64,000 bases of DNA, taken from contig JAPLFQ010000015.1 in assembly GCA_026390595.1 (NCBI GenBank), positions 139,057 through 203,056 of the forward strand, in the 5' to 3' direction. The notes under the pieces are model-generated. The model was given only the letters and a program-made list of their open reading frames with translations. It made no database searches and was not told the DNA's origin. Positions within the stretch are counted from its first letter, which is position 1. Each line of letters opens with the position of its first letter. Below, piece by piece: positions 8,305 to 17,930 of the stretch. The stretch comes from Ignavibacteriales bacterium. GTDB taxonomy: Bacteria; Bacteroidota; Ignavibacteria; UBA10030. The position numbers and the translations under genes were made by a program.

Positions 8305-9309
8305 ATGGAAAAAATCAAAGTCGGAGTCGTGGGGACGGGCCATCTCGGCAACCTCCATGCGAAAATGTACTCTCAGATTTCCACCGCCGACCTTGTCGGT
8401 GTGTATGATGCTGACTTCGCGAAAGCAGAGCGCGTTGCGGCAGAACACGGCACGAAAGCGTACTCTGATCTCGGAAAGCTCCTGGAGCAGGTGCAGGCTG
8501 TCAACATTGCCACAACCACAACCGCCCACTACGAAGTGGCAATGCAGTCGCTGCAGCGGGGTATCCACACGTTCATCGAAAAGCCGATTACAGAGACGAT
8601 CGACCAGGCCAAAGAGCTTGTGGCGCTTGCGGGGGCGAAGAAACTCGCTCTCCAAGTAGGGCACATCGAACGCTTCAATCCGGCTATCCTCGCGCTGGAA
8701 CAATACAAGATCCGTCCGTTGTTCATAGAATCACACCGGCTCGCCCAGTTCAATCCACGCGGGTCTGAAGTCGCCGTCGTTCTGGATCTCATGATCCACG
8801 ATATCGATCTGATCCTGAGCCTCGTGAAGTCCCGCGTCGTGCGGATGGATGCAAACGGAGTGGCAGTGGTGTCGGGAAGCGAGGATATTGCAAACGCGCG
8901 GCTTCAATTTGAAAATGGGTGTGTGGCCAATGTCACTGCGAGCCGCATCTCGCAGAACAAAATGCGCAAGATGAGGCTCTTCCAGAATGACGCATACATC
9001 TCCATTGATTTCTCCCAGGGCCTTGCAGAAGTCTTTCGACTCGTCGATGAAGGGGATCCCAACGTCAAACCAACCATGATGCTGGGCAAAATTGATCTGG
9101 GACAGAAGAAGCGTCTCATCGTGTACGAGCAGCCGGAAGTCAAGGAAGTGAATGCGTTGAAATATGAACTGGAACTCTTTCTGAAGTCCGTGATGGATGG
9201 GACCGAACCGCCGGTGACAGGGCAGGACGGGCTGCAGGCCCTCGAAGTGGCACGGGAAATCCTTTCCATCATTTCTCAGAGCACGGCGCGTCTCCTGGCG
9301 CAAAGTTAG
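8305..9309 (+). CDS. Gfo/Idh/MocA family NAD(P)-dependent oxidoreductase
   Basis: 334 residues. Rossmann motif VGVVGTGHLGNLHA near the N-terminus, then EKPITET (about residues 93-99), the lysine-bearing EKP signature of Gfo/Idh/MocA sugar dehydrogenases, and VGHIERFNPA. That last motif is also seen in nucleotide-sugar 3-dehydrogenases such as GnnA of lipid A variants, so a sugar-nucleotide substrate is possible but only inferred. An ATG at 8281 overlaps the previous stop (TAATG), but the ATG at 8305 has a GAGGG upstream and matches the family start. Operonic with the glycosyltransferase and plug genes. Confidence 0.85.
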   Translation: MEKIKVGVVGTGHLGNLHAKMYSQISTADLVGVYDADFAKAERVAAEHGTKAYSDLGKLLEQVQAVNIATTTTAHYEVAMQSLQRGIHTFIEKPITETIDQAKELVALAGAKKLALQVGHIERFNPAILALEQYKIRPLFIESHRLAQFNPRGSEVAVVLDLMIHDIDLILSLVKSRVVRMDANGVAVVSGSEDIANARLQFENGCVANVTASRISQNKMRKMRLFQNDAYISIDFSQGLAEVFRLVDEGDPNVKPTMMLGKIDLGQKKRLIVYEQPEVKEVNALKYELELFLKSVMDGTEPPVTGQDGLQALEVAREILSIISQSTARLLAQS

Positions 9310-9329
9310 AAAGTACTATCAGTCATCTC

Positions 9330-10739
9330 ATGCTGGATCATCTTGACATACAGGAACCGCTCCTGCGGCGCATCGGTGACATTGCAGACGGCGCTTTAGT
9401 CCAGGCATTCGTTGTCGGCGGCTTCGTGCGCGATCTCCTGCTGGGGAAGCAGGTCCGGGACATCGACATTGTTGTGGTCGGGCAGGGGGTGAGCTTCGGC
9501 GAACGTGTGGCGCGTGAACTTGGAGGCACCAACCTCGTCGTATTTGAGAAATTTGGCACGGCGATGGTGCAGCTTGATGAATGGAAACTGGAGTTCGTCG
9601 GCGCGAGGAAGGAAAGCTACGCCAAAGATTCGCGCAAGCCCGCAGTCGAAGTTGGAACGATCGGTGATGATCTCGCTCGCCGCGATTTCACCGTGAATGC
9701 GATGGCCGTCTCACTCAATGCCGCCGATTTCGGACGTCTGCTCGATCCGTTCAACGGACAGCAGGCGCTGCAGGAGGGAATCCTGCAAACGCCTCTCGAG
9801 CCCGAAGCGACATTTGACGACGATCCGCTCCGCATCATGAGGGCCTTTCGGTTCGCGTCGCAGCTCGGATTCTCAGTTGATCCCGTTGTCTTGGAGGCGG
9901 CTGCGAAAATGGCGCCTCGCCTGAAGATCGTCTCCCAGGAGAGGATCACAGATGAATTCATGAAAATTCTCGCCAGCGCCAAACCATCCGTTGGGCTGCA
10001 GTTGATGCACATCACCGGCGTGATGAAAATCGTGTTTCCCGAGGTTGCGCACATGGGCGGTATCGACCAGCGGCAAGATTTTCATCACAAAGATGTCCTA
10101 CAGCATACATTCAGGGTTGTCGACAATGTTGCTGAAGCCTCAACGGACGTCTGGTTGAGGCTTGCCGCTCTTCTGCATGATATCGCGAAACCCAGAACGA
10201 AAGCGTTCAGAGAGGATGTCGGTTGGACTTTCCACGGGCACGAGGAACTGGGCGCAAGAATGGTGAAGCAGATATTCCGGAAGATGCGTTTCCCATTTGA
10301 CCGCATGAGTTATGTGGAAAAGCTCGTCCGCCTGCATCTTCGCCCCATGGCGTTGGTCGATGAGGGAGTGACGGACTCTGCGGTCCGGCGTCTTCTGTTT
10401 GAAGCAGGGGTGGATGTCGACGATCTTATGACGTTGTGTCGCGCAGATATCACATCAAAGAACCCAAAGCTCGTCGTGCAGGTGCGGCGGAACTATGATC
10501 TTGTTGCACAGAAGATGGTGGAGGTCGAAGAAAAGGACAAGATCAGGAATTGGCAGCCGCCATTAAGAGGCGATGAAATAATGCAAGTCTGCGGGATCGG
10601 GCCAGGACCGCTTGTTGGCAGGCTGAAGGATGCCATTACCGACGCTATTCTTGATGGGGATATTCCCAATGAACATGATGCCGCGTTGTCGCTTCTGATG
10701 AAGCTAAAAGGCAGCATACTCGGCGAGGAATCGCCATAA
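9330..10739 (+). CDS. cca: CCA tRNA nucleotidyltransferase
   Basis: 469 residues. Class II nucleotidyltransferase head with GGFVRD (30-35), DID metal-binding pair (44-46) and RRDFTVNAMA (117 on). A neck/RNA-binding region follows, then an HD domain with LLHDIAK (H283, D284). This is the layout of Bacteroidota-type CCA-adding enzymes. It completes or repairs the 3' CCA end; three of the four tRNA genes near 41.6-42.2 kb lack an encoded CCA and would need it. Last gene of the operon beginning at 4895. A poly(A) polymerase role is a less likely alternative. Confidence 0.88.
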   Translation: MLDHLDIQEPLLRRIGDIADGALVQAFVVGGFVRDLLLGKQVRDIDIVVVGQGVSFGERVARELGGTNLVVFEKFGTAMVQLDEWKLEFVGARKESYAKDSRKPAVEVGTIGDDLARRDFTVNAMAVSLNAADFGRLLDPFNGQQALQEGILQTPLEPEATFDDDPLRIMRAFRFASQLGFSVDPVVLEAAAKMAPRLKIVSQERITDEFMKILASAKPSVGLQLMHITGVMKIVFPEVAHMGGIDQRQDFHHKDVLQHTFRVVDNVAEASTDVWLRLAALLHDIAKPRTKAFREDVGWTFHGHEELGARMVKQIFRKMRFPFDRMSYVEKLVRLHLRPMALVDEGVTDSAVRRLLFEAGVDVDDLMTLCRADITSKNPKLVVQVRRNYDLVAQKMVEVEEKDKIRNWQPPLRGDEIMQVCGIGPGPLVGRLKDAITDAILDGDIPNEHDAALSLLMKLKGSILGEESP

Positions 10740-10770
10740 CCCAGCCTTCGCCATGAACAAATCGTCGTTT

Positions 10771-10801
10771 TGACTCCGATTTAGACCTCTTTTTGGAGTC
10801 A
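10771..10801. repeat. 7-bp inverted repeat in the cca-tolC gap
   Basis: TGACTCC (10771-10777) and GGAGTCA (10795-10801) separated by 17 nt. No T-run follows, so it is not a good terminator; it could be an operator or chance. The 220-base gap 10740-10959 otherwise shows nothing clear. Confidence 0.25.
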
Positions 10802-10959
10802 GTCTGGCGTCATTCCGAAGAAGGTTAGAAATTGCCAAATCACTCGTATTGCCAAGGGTTTATCGAAACTTTCGGTGTTTTTCGCCGTCTATTAGGAGCG
10901 TAACTGCAATAATCAACTGTGTCGATGTTTCTCTTCCCACCATAACTGGAGATTTGTCT

Positions 10960-12318
10960 ATGAAGAAGTTGGCTCTGATCCTTCTCACCGGGATCGTTTT
11001 CGCAGGCCTAGCGCTTGCTCAAGGTTCGACTCAACAGACCAAAGTGCTCACGCTTGACAAAGCGATTTCAGTTGCTCTGGAGCAAAACATTAATATCCGG
11101 CAAGCTCTCAACAACGCCAACTCCGCACAGAGTGGGGTTCTGGCCGCCTATGGCTCTTATCTTCCCACTGCCTCCGCCAGTGGCGGTTGGACACGGACTG
11201 CATCTGACAGGCCGGCGAGCGTGCAATTGCTCTCTGGAGTGCCGATCCAAGTTCCCGCGGCTGTCTCGACAAGTAACAACTTCTCGACCGGCATCTCTCT
11301 CGGATATACAATTTTCAACGGCTTTGCCCGCGAGGCGAATTTCAGCCAGGCAGTCTCCGCAGCGACATCTGCCGAGGAGACGGCGGTAAGGACCACTCAG
11401 GCGATCGTGTTTCAGGTCCAGGCTGCATACCTGACGGTACTGAGGAATAGGCAGCTCGTGAAGGTGAGTGAAGAAAACCTCAAGCGAGATCAGCGACAAC
11501 TCGAGCGCATTACTGAATCGAATCGCGTGGGTGCGCTTTCGATCGGCGATGTCTATCGGCAGCAGTCGCAGGTCGCCGGGGATGAAGTCAGTCTCATCTC
11601 TGCTGAAAACACGTATGACAAATCTATTGCTGATCTTGTGTCGCTCGTCGGCGCAGACGTCAGCGATGCCTATGACATTTCGGACCCCTCGGTGCCGAGT
11701 GATCTCTCTGAAGCAGACTTCAGCGCAACGGCCTCCAAAGTCAGCAGTTTCGAGACTATGCGTCAACGTGCGATCGCTGCCCGGCCCGACTATGTGAGTG
11801 CCAAAGAGGGTTTTGCGTCTGCCCAGTCTGGTGTCACCTCGGCCTCGAGCAACTATTTCCCAAGCGTCTCAGCTTCTGCAGGATACAACCTTTCAAACAC
11901 GGAATTCTCCAAGCTGTCCGACAGCAAAGGAATGAACTGGGGTGTGAACCTTCGGTGGACGATTTTCGACGGATTCCAGACAAACAGGTCGGTCCAAACA
12001 GCGATCGCCCAGAGAAGAAATGCTGAACTCACTGTCTTGCAGACCGAGCGGAACATCAGCGTCGATGTGAAGAAGGCCCTTTTGGACCTCGACGCAGCGA
12101 AGAAGCAGTACGATGCAAGCTTGAAGGGACTGCAGTCAGCAACACAGGACAGGAGAGTGGCAGAAGAGAAGTACAATCTTGGGTCAGGCACGTTGGTCGA
12201 TCTCCTGACGGCGAATGCCGGGCTGGTCAATGCCCAGGCGAACAAGGTCAATGCAACGTACAATTACATCACAGCAGGTCGGAACCTTGACTATGTGATC
12301 GGCGAGAAGAAGTATTAA
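10960..12318 (+). CDS. TolC-family outer-membrane efflux protein
   Basis: 452 residues after choosing the ATG at 10960, which has GGAG 8 nt upstream and a signal peptide (MKKLALILLTGIVFAGLALA). Two repeats of the OEP family follow, each with long heptad-like helices plus short barrel strands (GISLGYTIFNGF and GVNLRWTIFDGF are the paired strands). It forms the outer-membrane duct for the adaptor and ABC genes downstream. First gene of a six-gene operon ending at the terminator near 17.9 kb. Confidence 0.9.
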   Translation: MKKLALILLTGIVFAGLALAQGSTQQTKVLTLDKAISVALEQNINIRQALNNANSAQSGVLAAYGSYLPTASASGGWTRTASDRPASVQLLSGVPIQVPAAVSTSNNFSTGISLGYTIFNGFAREANFSQAVSAATSAEETAVRTTQAIVFQVQAAYLTVLRNRQLVKVSEENLKRDQRQLERITESNRVGALSIGDVYRQQSQVAGDEVSLISAENTYDKSIADLVSLVGADVSDAYDISDPSVPSDLSEADFSATASKVSSFETMRQRAIAARPDYVSAKEGFASAQSGVTSASSNYFPSVSASAGYNLSNTEFSKLSDSKGMNWGVNLRWTIFDGFQTNRSVQTAIAQRRNAELTVLQTERNISVDVKKALLDLDAAKKQYDASLKGLQSATQDRRVAEEKYNLGSGTLVDLLTANAGLVNAQANKVNATYNYITAGRNLDYVIGEKKY

Positions 12319-12367
12319 CGGTCGATCAACTCAAGGTCATCCAAACTTTCTAAAGGAGTTTTTCTCC

Positions 12368-13639
12368 ATGGCAACGAACGGCAAGAAGTCCAAAAAGAAA
12401 CTCATCATATTCTCCGTCATTGGTATTGTTCTGGTGGTGCTCGTCCTCCTGGTCATCCTGGGCGGCAAGCGTGACACCGTGCTGACGATCCAGACAGAGA
12501 AGATCCAGCGCCGGACAATCACGCAGATTGTCTCTGCGACGGGGAAGATTCAACCGGAAGTCCAGGTGAAGATCAACGCCGAGGTGAGCGGCGAAATTAT
12601 TGCTCTCGCAGTCCGCGAAGGTCAGCGCGTGTCAAAAGGCCAGCTCCTCGTCCGCATCAAGCCGGACGCGTATGAAGCCGGTATGGATCGGGCTAATGCA
12701 TCACTGGCCATGAGTGAGGCTAACCTGCTCAAAGCCGAAGCGGAGTTCAAGCGCGTGTCTGAGCTGTTCTCCAAGAAGCTCGTGGCACAGTCTGAAATGG
12801 ACATTGCCAAGGCAACGTACCAGAGTGCGAAGGCTTCGAACGATCAATCAGTGGCGTCATTGAAGGATGCCAAGGTCACGTACTCCAAGACGACGATCTA
12901 TGCCCCGATGGATGGAATTGTCAGTCAGTTGATTTCCGAGCTCGGCGAACGCGTAAGCGGAAGCACCTTCACGCAGGGGACTCAGATCATGACGATTGCA
13001 GACCTTTCGCGAATGGAAGCACGCGTCGACGTCGGTGAAAATGATGTCGTTCTCGTGACCGTGGGTGACACCGCCAAGGTCGAGGTTGATTCTTATCCCG
13101 ACAGGAAATTCATCGGCACGGTCAGCCAGATCGCGAACACTGCGAAGTCACGGGGCCTTGGAACGCAGGATGAAGTGACAAACTTCGAAGTGAGGATTCG
13201 GATCGTAACACCTCCGGGCGTAAGTTTCCGTCCTGGGATGTCCATGGCAGCTGATATCGAGACCGAAACTCACGCTAATGTTCTTGCGGTCCCGATCCAG
13301 TCAGTGACAGTTCGCATGCCCAAGGATGATAAAAAAGTTGAGGGCCCCAAGGAAGGCGAAGCTCAGCTGGATGTGAGCAAAGCGAAGAAGAAGGAAGAGG
13401 ATAAGCTTGAAGAGGTCGTTTTCGTGGTTGCCGATGGAAAGGCCAAAACAATCGTCGTGAAGCGCGGGTTGAGTGATGACACGTACGTCGAGGTCAAGGG
13501 AGAAAACCTCGAGGGGACAGAGGTTGTTTCCGGTCCGTTCAAAGCAATCAACAAGGACCTCGAAACCGGCTCCATCGTGAAAGTGGAAAACAAGGCTGCA
13601 AAGCGGACGGGCGGCTCCGTTGAAGGCGAGAAGAAATAG
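12368..13639 (+). CDS. HlyD/MacA-type periplasmic adaptor (membrane fusion protein)
   Basis: 423 residues. A single N-terminal transmembrane helix (about 12-31) is followed by the split lipoyl domain (VSATGKIQPEVQVKINAEVSG and APMDGIVSQL), a helical hairpin between them (about 95-160), a beta-barrel domain and a membrane-proximal domain. A Lys/Glu-rich insertion (about 320-345) interrupts the last part. It links the inner-membrane ABC transporter to TolC. AAGGAG lies 9 nt before the ATG. Confidence 0.9.
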   Translation: MATNGKKSKKKLIIFSVIGIVLVVLVLLVILGGKRDTVLTIQTEKIQRRTITQIVSATGKIQPEVQVKINAEVSGEIIALAVREGQRVSKGQLLVRIKPDAYEAGMDRANASLAMSEANLLKAEAEFKRVSELFSKKLVAQSEMDIAKATYQSAKASNDQSVASLKDAKVTYSKTTIYAPMDGIVSQLISELGERVSGSTFTQGTQIMTIADLSRMEARVDVGENDVVLVTVGDTAKVEVDSYPDRKFIGTVSQIANTAKSRGLGTQDEVTNFEVRIRIVTPPGVSFRPGMSMAADIETETHANVLAVPIQSVTVRMPKDDKKVEGPKEGEAQLDVSKAKKKEEDKLEEVVFVVADGKAKTIVVKRGLSDDTYVEVKGENLEGTEVVSGPFKAINKDLETGSIVKVENKAAKRTGGSVEGEKK

Positions 13640-13651
13640 AGGCCGCTCCTG

Positions 13652-14608
13652 ATGAAATCACTTGGCTGGTTGTTCTTGATCGTCATGATGACCTGCTCCT
13701 CGCCGGCTCAATCGCTGGAAGACGGCCTTGCCCTCTTCAACAAGGGAAAACTTGGTGAAGCCAAGGCAGTATTTGAGGCTCTCCTCAAGCAGAACGAGAA
13801 CGGCGCTGAAGCACACTACCGGCTCGGATTGATTCTCCTGAGTCGGCAGTTCCGGAATGAGGACGATGCTGTCGATCACATGGAACGGGCTGTTGAGATC
13901 AATGCAATCAGTGCAGACTATCAATATGGTCTCGGCGCTGCCTTGGGAACCAAAGCTCAGAATGCCGGAGTGTTCAAGCAGGCTTTTCTGGCTCCTCGGA
14001 TCAGGAAGGCCTTCGAGAAGGCGGTGGAACTCAATCCAAAACTCGTCGAAGCCCACTTTGGGCTGGCCCAGTATTATTGGAAGGCTCCGGGCATCATGGG
14101 TGGAGACATGGAGAAGGCGTGGAAGGAAGCCGACGCGGTGATCCAATTGGATGAAGTCCGTGGCCGTGCATTTAAAGCCGGTATCCTGATTTCGGAGAAG
14201 AAGAACAACGAAGCGGTCCAGGAGATCAAGACGATGACCGCGAATAAATCGAATGACTGGCGGGCGTGGCGCGCGGCAGGATCCTTCTACTTGCAGAATC
14301 AAATGACGGGTGACGCGGTGGCATCGTTCGAGAAGTATGCTGCGATGAGGCCCGACACCGCACAGTCCTTCCATCTTCTCGCCCAGGGTTACCTTCAGAA
14401 GAAGGACGCGGAGAAGGCGCTGGAGTTGGCGAAGAAAGCCCTCTCGCTCGACAACAACTACGGTCCCGCAATAAATGTCACCGCACAGGCGTATGAACTC
14501 AAAGGCCAGAAGAAAGAAGCGCGGGAACATTATCAGCGTCTTTTGACCATGGAGCTGTCGCAGGACCAGAGAAAGAACATCGAGAAAAAGGTCAACGAGC
14601 TTCAATAA
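13652..14608 (+). CDS. Exported TPR-repeat protein
   Basis: 318 residues. Short N-terminal hydrophobic signal ([20 protein letters not shown]), then tetratricopeptide repeats covering most of the length (for example [46 protein letters not shown]). Probably periplasmic. It lies between the adaptor and the ABC ATPase of an efflux operon, with 12-nt and 26-nt gaps, so it may be an accessory factor. No catalytic domain is seen. Confidence 0.8.
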   Translation: MKSLGWLFLIVMMTCSSPAQSLEDGLALFNKGKLGEAKAVFEALLKQNENGAEAHYRLGLILLSRQFRNEDDAVDHMERAVEINAISADYQYGLGAALGTKAQNAGVFKQAFLAPRIRKAFEKAVELNPKLVEAHFGLAQYYWKAPGIMGGDMEKAWKEADAVIQLDEVRGRAFKAGILISEKKNNEAVQEIKTMTANKSNDWRAWRAAGSFYLQNQMTGDAVASFEKYAAMRPDTAQSFHLLAQGYLQKKDAEKALELAKKALSLDNNYGPAINVTAQAYELKGQKKEAREHYQRLLTMELSQDQRKNIEKKVNELQ

Positions 14609-14634
14609 TTTCATTATCAACGAGGAAGAGCGGA

Positions 14635-15357
14635 ATGTCCACAATCATCAGGTTCAACAATATCACGAAGATCTATCACGTCGGTTCGGAAGACGTGCAC
14701 GCCCTTGCGGGAGTCAGCCTCGAACTCAAGAAGAATGAGTACGTGGCGATCATGGGTCCGTCCGGATCCGGCAAATCGACGCTGATGAACATTATCGGGT
14801 GCCTGGACACGCCGACGTCGGGGTTGTACGAGCTCAACACGCTGAACGTGAGCGAGATGAACGATAACGAACTCGCTCGTGTCCGCAACAAGGAAATCGG
14901 TTTCGTGTTCCAGACGTTCAACCTCCTGGCCCGGTCTGATGTTCTCCACAACGTTGAGCTTCCCTTGATCTACGGCGGCATCAGCTCAAGCGAGCGGAAG
15001 AGACTGGCCCGCGAAGCTATCGGAAGGGTTGGCCTGACCGAGCGTATTCATCACAAGCCGAACGAGCTTTCCGGCGGCCAGCGTCAAAGAGTCGCCATCG
15101 CCCGTGCCCTCGTAACGCAGCCATCGATCCTGCTTGCGGACGAACCGACGGGTAACCTGGACAGTAAGACCGGCGACGAAATCATGGCGCTGTTCGACAC
15201 GCTTCAAAAAGAAGGAAACACGATCGTGTTGGTCACACACGAAGAGTACATTGCCGAGCACGCAGACCGCATTATCCGTCTCCGTGATGGCTTGATCGAA
15301 TCCGATCTGGCCGTAAAGAACAAGAGAGTCGCAGAACTCTCACAAACACAGAGCTGA
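14635..15357 (+). CDS. ABC transporter ATP-binding protein (MacB/LolD type)
   Basis: 240 residues. Walker [11 protein letters not shown]-loop FQTFNLL, signature LSGGQRQR, Walker [12 protein letters not shown] and the switch histidine in LVTHE are all present. The sequence class is that of the MacB/LolD/FtsE group, which pairs with FtsX-like permeases. It would energise the two permeases that follow. Confidence 0.92.
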   Translation: MSTIIRFNNITKIYHVGSEDVHALAGVSLELKKNEYVAIMGPSGSGKSTLMNIIGCLDTPTSGLYELNTLNVSEMNDNELARVRNKEIGFVFQTFNLLARSDVLHNVELPLIYGGISSSERKRLAREAIGRVGLTERIHHKPNELSGGQRQRVAIARALVTQPSILLADEPTGNLDSKTGDEIMALFDTLQKEGNTIVLVTHEEYIAEHADRIIRLRDGLIESDLAVKNKRVAELSQTQS

Positions 15358-15359
15358 GA

Positions 15360-16589
15360 ATGAGACAATCGTTGGGAGAGTTTCGTGAGGGGTTGGCGAT
15401 CGCGTTCAATGCGATTCGCGCCAACAAGATGCGTTCAGTTCTTACTGCGCTTGGCATCATCATCGGCATCGTGTCGGTGACGTTGATGGGAACCGCCATC
15501 GAGGGTTTGAACCGGGCCTTCAACAAGAGCATTGCCGCGATTGGTGCCGACGTGCTCTACGTTCAGAAATGGCCATGGGGTGGAGGTCAGGATTGGTGGA
15601 AAATCCGGAATCGGCGCGAATTGGCACTCAAGCAAGCCAAAACTCTTGAGAAACAGGCTGAGCTTGCTCGGTCAGTTTCGCCCGTGATGGGAGCCGGCAG
15701 AAATGTGCGCTATGCACGGAAACTGCTCGAAGGGATCACCGTCATCGGGACGAACTCGGACTTTCTTTTGACATCCGGTGTCAACGTGGCATTCGGCCGG
15801 TTTTTTACTCCTGCCGAATCAGACGGTGGCAGGCCGGTGTGCACTATCGGGTCAGAGGTCGCAATGGAGTTGTTCCCCAACGAAAGCCCTCTCGGTAAAA
15901 CCATCAAAGTCGGCAGTTACAACTACAAGGTCGTAGGCGTACTGGAAAAACAGGGAAGCTTCCTTGGCATGGAGAGCCTCGACAACCGGCTCTACCTTCC
16001 CATCAATCGATTCATCAAGGAGTTTGCCTCTCGTCGGAGCAATGTCACGATTATGGTGAAGGCGATTTCATTGAAGGAAATCGAGGAGGCGAAGGAAGAG
16101 GCGCGGGGTATCCTGCGAAAAGCCAGGGGGGTTCGCCCGAAGCAGCCTGATGATTTCGCGATCAATCAACAGGAAATCCTCATTCAAACCTTCAACACGA
16201 TTGGCGTTGTTATCGCCGGTGTGGGCCTCTTCATCACCGGCCTTTCGTTGTTTGTCGGTGGCATCGGGATCATGAATATCATGTTTGTCTCTGTCACAGA
16301 ACGGACGCGCGAGATCGGCATTCGCATGGCTATCGGCGCGCCGCGAAGAACCATCCTGCTGCAATTCCTCATGGAGTCTGCGGCGCTGTGCCTGATGGGA
16401 GGCCTTATAGGAATCGCCATCGCTTTTCCCCTGAGCCTGATCATCGACACGATTCTGCCGACGGCGATGCCTCTGAGCATTGTCGCCGTCGCCATACTCG
16501 TTTCGCTGTTCGTTGGAGTTGTCTCCGGGTTCCTGCCGGCATACCGGGCCTCCAGGCTCGATCCGGTTGATGCATTACGTTACGAGTGA
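15360..16589 (+). CDS. MacB/FtsX-like ABC transporter permease (first)
   Basis: 409 residues with the MacB topology: one N-terminal transmembrane helix (ALGIIIGIVSVTLM), a large periplasmic MacB-PCD domain (about 60-280), and three C-terminal helices ending in PAYRASRLDPVDALRYE, the usual FtsX coupling end. Starts 2 nt after the ATPase stop. The next gene is a paralogue, so a heterodimeric permease is likely. Substrate unknown; drugs, lipoproteins or peptides are all possible for this family. Confidence 0.9.
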   Translation: MRQSLGEFREGLAIAFNAIRANKMRSVLTALGIIIGIVSVTLMGTAIEGLNRAFNKSIAAIGADVLYVQKWPWGGGQDWWKIRNRRELALKQAKTLEKQAELARSVSPVMGAGRNVRYARKLLEGITVIGTNSDFLLTSGVNVAFGRFFTPAESDGGRPVCTIGSEVAMELFPNESPLGKTIKVGSYNYKVVGVLEKQGSFLGMESLDNRLYLPINRFIKEFASRRSNVTIMVKAISLKEIEEAKEEARGILRKARGVRPKQPDDFAINQQEILIQTFNTIGVVIAGVGLFITGLSLFVGGIGIMNIMFVSVTERTREIGIRMAIGAPRRTILLQFLMESAALCLMGGLIGIAIAFPLSLIIDTILPTAMPLSIVAVAILVSLFVGVVSGFLPAYRASRLDPVDALRYE

Positions 16590-16621
16590 CCATATCCATT
16601 CATTGAGGGCGGAAGGCTAAC

Positions 16622-17854
16622 GTGCTAATAGGCGAGATTATCAAAATGGCGCTCAACGCCATCCGGATGAATAAACTCCGCTCGGCGTTGACATTGCTGG
16701 GAGTTGTCGTGGGGGTGTTTTCAATTATCGGTGTGATGACTGCGCTCCAGGTTTTGCAGAACAGCATCGAGAGCGGCTTGAGCGAATTGGGTTCGAATAC
16801 ATTTCAGATCCAGAAATTCCCGGCGATGTTCGTGGGCGGACACCGCGCGTGGGAGAAATACCGCCATCGCAAGGACATCACCTTGACCCAGGCGGAGTAC
16901 GTGCTCAGTAAGCTCACGACCGCGCAATACGCCGCGATCGAAGCCAGCACCTGGGGTCAAACGATCCAGACTCTGTCGGGTCTCAAGACAAATCCCAATG
17001 TTGCCGTGATGGGAGAAGTGCCGCAGGGAATCCCCACGAACAACTGGACCATCAAAGAGGGACGATCCATGGTCGACAATGAAGAGACGTACGGCAGTAA
17101 CGTCGTCATTCTCGGTCAGGAGGTCGTCAAGAAGCTCTTCCCTCGTGGAAGTGCTGTAGGGCAGGATGTCAAGATCGGCAACGACAGGTATACGGTGATT
17201 GGCGTGTTCGAGCCGAAGGGATCTGCGATGGGCGGAAACAGCGACAATTTTGTTGTGATCCCGCTGAGCAAGTTCCTCAATGAGTTCGGAAAGCAGCGCT
17301 CTCTGAACATCATGATCAAGGCCAAAGCGCCGGAAGTTTACGATCAGACGATGGAGGATGCGCGCATGGCGCTCCGGACCGTGCGGAAAGTAGATCCCGG
17401 GAAGGAAGACGATTTCGAGATCTTCTCGAATGAATCGCTCATCTCCACGTTCAACGACTTCACCAAATACGTCAAGATGGGAGTCGGCTTCATCAGCTTC
17501 ATCTCGCTTCTTGCCGCGGGCGTCGGAATTATGAATATCATGCTTGTGTCGGTGACCGAGCGGACGAAAGAGATTGGACTGAGAAAATCTGTCGGTGCGA
17601 GAAAAGGGAATATCCTCAGCCAGTTCATAACCGAAGCGGTTGTCCTCTGTCAGATCGGAGGTCTCGTGGGCATCGGTTTGGGCATCTTGGGGGGAAATCT
17701 GGCGGCGATCGCGTTTTCGCTCCCGGCGGTCTTCCCGCTGGATTGGGCGCTTATCGGGTTCGCCCTCTGCGCATTCATCGGAGTTGTGTTCGGCGTGTAT
17801 CCTGCCTGGAAGGCTGCAAACCTTGATCCCATCGAGGCGCTGCGGTACGAGTAG
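16622..17854 (+). CDS. MacB/FtsX-like ABC transporter permease (second)
   Basis: 410 residues, same architecture as the preceding gene: helix LTLLGVVVGVFSIIGVM, periplasmic domain, three C-terminal helices and the end PAWKAANLDPIEALRYE. Start is GTG at 16622 with GGAAGG just upstream. The two permeases match in length and motifs but differ widely in sequence, so the duplication looks old. Last gene before the terminator. Confidence 0.9.
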   Translation: MLIGEIIKMALNAIRMNKLRSALTLLGVVVGVFSIIGVMTALQVLQNSIESGLSELGSNTFQIQKFPAMFVGGHRAWEKYRHRKDITLTQAEYVLSKLTTAQYAAIEASTWGQTIQTLSGLKTNPNVAVMGEVPQGIPTNNWTIKEGRSMVDNEETYGSNVVILGQEVVKKLFPRGSAVGQDVKIGNDRYTVIGVFEPKGSAMGGNSDNFVVIPLSKFLNEFGKQRSLNIMIKAKAPEVYDQTMEDARMALRTVRKVDPGKEDDFEIFSNESLISTFNDFTKYVKMGVGFISFISLLAAGVGIMNIMLVSVTERTKEIGLRKSVGARKGNILSQFITEAVVLCQIGGLVGIGLGILGGNLAAIAFSLPAVFPLDWALIGFALCAFIGVVFGVYPAWKAANLDPIEALRYE

Positions 17855-17876
17855 TTTCAGAACGCTGCAAGAAATG

Positions 17877-17910
17877 AAAAAGGCCGGACGTCATCGACGT
17901 CCGGCCTTTT
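17877..17910. terminator. Bidirectional rho-independent terminator
   Basis: Arms GGCCGGACGT (17882-17891) and ACGTCCGGCC (17897-17906), 5-nt loop, A-run before and T-run after. It separates the convergent ABC operon (plus) and the response-regulator operon (minus). Confidence 0.92.
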
Positions 17911-17930
17911 GTGTGTACTGGGGTTCTTCC

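Noticed and set aside
15360..17854. Possible assembly duplication of the two permease genes
   Set aside because: The sequences differ widely along their length, sharing only family motifs, so this is an old gene duplication rather than a repeat error.
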